A stretch of 64,000 nt of DNA from Xiphophorus maculatus (taxonomy: Eukaryota; Chordata; Actinopteri; Cyprinodontiformes; Poeciliidae): NCBI RefSeq assembly GCF_002775205.1, contig NC_036443.1, forward strand, positions 12,969,373 through 13,033,372, in the 5' to 3' direction. A program made the position numbers and the translations under genes. The notes under the pieces were generated by a model that was given only the letters and a program-made list of their open reading frames with translations, made no database searches and was not told where the DNA came from. This document shows positions 61,667 through 64,000 of this stretch, one piece after another (position 1 is the stretch's first letter; each line of letters starts with the position of its first letter).

Positions 61667-63671
61667 TTTATTTCCATTTTTGAGTGTATTGTATTGCTCC
61701 ACTTCGCAATAGTGCAAAATTCAACATATTAAAGTCTGTCATAAATAACAAACATATAAATAAACACGTGTCACAACACCAACCACAAACTTAAAAAAAA
61801 AGGAGAGGCTACAGTCACATTGACATTTCACAAACAGAACTCAGAAACTAAGCAATATATGTACATTTCAATCCAGAGAATGGAGGTTTTTAGTCTTATG
61901 TGAATTTGTGCAGCTTGTCATCTTATCACTTTACAGAGTAGTCACATTTTTATAAGGCCATCAGAGCTCAATTTCTACCTCATACACCTTTGCACACTTT
62001 AATGAAACTGAAGGTAGTTTTAGAAAGAGAGAAAAAAACTAAACGGATAAATAAATCCTTCAAAATAAGGAGAAAAGGCAACTTCTTAGAAGTCTGGAAT
62101 GATATCACTGCACTACACATGAGCTGAACTCAACTATTACTTATGAAAAGGCCAAAATGATTCATTGTGAGTAGATCAGTTTGACAAGGTAGATTTTCCT
62201 TGGGATATTTATGCAATAGTAATGCATTTTTTATTTTAACTGTTTAAACAAAGCTCAACTTATATTAACAACAGTTAAAATAGATAGGGCTCAATTTAAA
62301 TAAATGGAATAGGATGGCATCCACCAGCCAAGTCTGTCCATCTTGAGGGGAAAATAATGCACCTCAATATGTTTTTGAAAAATAATTTAGGCAAACACAA
62401 TAAATGCTATTAGATGTACAGTGAGGTCCAGGTTCATGTGGCAGTGAATAAACATTTAGAAATGCAAATTAATCGCCGCACATCATAACACAGCAAGCAG
62501 TCCTCTCATAGTCTAAACCCAGACAAACCTCTCTCAGACTAAGACATTCTTCTTTGTCATTTCCATTCATGACATGCACGTCACACGTTAAATAAATATA
62601 TTTAAAACACTCTTAAATAGTCATCGCTTGGATCTGTTTCTTTCTCTGAGCGTCTTTAAAACTGAATATATTAGATTTTATAAATACATCTACTTCTGTA
62701 TTATTCGTTCTTTTATATAAATAAAGATCCAAACCCATTCGCGGTTCTGAGGGCCTAGCTTGTTGTTTATGTCCATGCTTTCTTGCAGCGCTTTTAAACA
62801 TTGCCCGTTACTGCCACCTAGCGTGGCACAGCAGAACTACAACTACATTTCTCATCTTTTGGGGTGGAAGGGTTTCTGTGTCGATACGTAGTCATGCATG
62901 GTACGACCACTGAAAAAAGCTACATTCCAAAAGTAAAATCATTCAGTTTGTTTATATATATATATATATCATTGTGAAAAACTCTTGACATGAAAGAAAA
63001 AGTTTTGCAGGGAACTACGACATCAAACCAAAAGTTTACAGCACACATTACAGAATAAGGTGCCTACCTTGTTTTACGATATGTGTGTCAAACACTTATC
63101 ATGGTGGGCACACCATTTTTTTAAAATTACATTTTAATTTTTTTTTTTAAGAAATAAGTTTTGAAGGGTATGGTTTTGATATTCTGGAGAGACTCAGAGG
63201 AATCCAGACTAGATACGGTGCAGTTCAGAGCCAACAGCAACATGGCGGGAATAAAAAGGAAAGGAAAAATGAATAATAGGGAGTAATTATTAGTTTAAAA
63301 AAAACCCTAAAAAAATCAAAACTAAAATTATCATAATTGAATAATACTAATAGTTCTTTATTATTTAATAAGATATATTATATAATATTTTTTATTATCA
63401 TATAATAAAGTATTTTTTATAATTACTTACCATCTTTAGTTGCTATGTAAACCATGTCTGGTTAGCATTTTAACCAAGTTTGCTAATAATTCTGGAGTGT
63501 ACCGTACCAAATAAAGAGGCCTCATTCACGCGGCGTGCCTTCAGTTCTCCCTCTCCCCGGCGCTCCCAGTAGTCCCTCCTCCTCATCTCACACTGAACAG
63601 TTGCGTCTCTTCCCAGATCCAGTCTGGGCTGTAGCAGCGGCGGCCGAAGTCAGCCAAACGGTGACCCCGTG
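61667..63671 (-). other. klhl17: Probable KLHL17 3' UTR, with alternative ends
   Basis: On the - strand AATAAA occurs at 63,357-63,362 (about 310 bases past the stop) and at 61,667-61,672 (about 2.0 kb past the stop). No coding sequence lies between. A CTCF-like motif sits at 62,811-62,830. Which end is used cannot be told from sequence. Confidence 0.4.
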
Positions 63672-63900
63672 TCAAAGGCTGGTGGAGGACACTGAGAGGG
63701 TGGGCGAGGAAGGCGGCGGGAAGTTCAGGAGCTCGAGTACCGCCACGCCGACGCTGCTGCGCCGAGTGAACATGCAGGAGGCCGCAACCCACTTGTTGCT
63801 CCGCGGGTTGTACTTCTCGATTGAGTTAAGGCTGGAGCTGCCGTCGTTGCCTCCCACCGCATATAGCCACCCGTCCATAGACACCAGGTCGTGAGTGCTC
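63672..63900 (-). CDS. klhl17: KLHL17 (actinfilin) C-terminal coding exon, gene runs off the window
   Basis: The last exon begins after a ttcttAG acceptor at 63,902-63,901. Its first base completes a split codon, so the upstream intron is phase 2. The exon encodes the last Kelch blade: 'HDLVSMDGWLYAVGGNDGSS', the 'IEKYNPRSNKWV' strand and the family's own tail, 'LELLNFPPPSSPTLSVSSTS' plus a final Leu. KLHL17 is a BTB-BACK-Kelch protein that binds F-actin and links kainate-receptor subunit GluK2 to CUL3 ubiquitin ligase in neurons. BTB, BACK and the other blades lie beyond 64,000. Its place upstream of PLEKHN1, same strand, is as in human. Confidence 0.93.
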
Positions 63901-64000
63901 CTAAGAAAATTAGAATATTAAGAAATATTACAATTTGTAGATCTTCCATCAGGAAGAAATTTTTATTACAGCTCCATATTGCTCAGTCTTCGTATCGTGG
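63901..64000. other. klhl17: KLHL17 intron (partial)
   Basis: Sequence upstream of the last-exon acceptor. No second exon is visible before the window ends. Confidence 0.7.

Overview
The window is vertebrate nuclear DNA, almost certainly from a ray-finned (teleost) fish. It has small exons with GT..AG introns, about 60% AT content, a long (GT)n microsatellite, and many decayed copies of fish-type Tc1-like transposons together with hAT-like and fold-back MITEs. A percomorph, perhaps a cyprinodontiform, fits the repeat types, but that is only an impression.

Three genes can be named by reading exon translations against remembered family features, and they form a conserved block. PERM1 is on the + strand (28,085-33,964, three coding exons, 1,249 aa). 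PLEKHN1 is on the - strand (52,543 down to 37,080, 16 coding exons, 707 aa). The last coding exon of KLHL17 is on the - strand (63,900-63,672) and the gene runs off the right edge. PERM1 and PLEKHN1 are tail to tail, and KLHL17 lies upstream of PLEKHN1 on the same strand. This is the order and relative orientation known on human chromosome 1p36.33. HES4, ISG15 and AGRN, the human neighbours beyond PERM1, were not found in the left 28 kb.

The left half (1-28,000) is mostly intergenic. Its main features are a 610-codon single-exon gene of unknown family on the - strand (20,499-18,667), a 27-bp minisatellite of about 38 units (17,221-18,277), a 5'-truncated LINE (about 9,815-10,480), Tc1 and hAT relics, and several GC-richer blocks that could be regulatory. 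A compact, possibly bidirectional promoter lies just upstream of the unknown gene. A 557-bp fold-back MITE sits directly in front of the PERM1 start-codon exon.

PERM1 is a muscle regulator of mitochondrial and oxidative genes, PLEKHN1 a lipid-anchored double-PH protein and KLHL17 a CUL3/actin Kelch adaptor. They share a location, not a known pathway. I saw no CRISPR array, operon, tRNA, rRNA or viral gene. The best candidate for something undescribed is the 610-aa gene, with its four 29-residue repeats, CRE-like promoter repeat, interleaved downstream stems and a polyadenylation hexamer inside its last codons.
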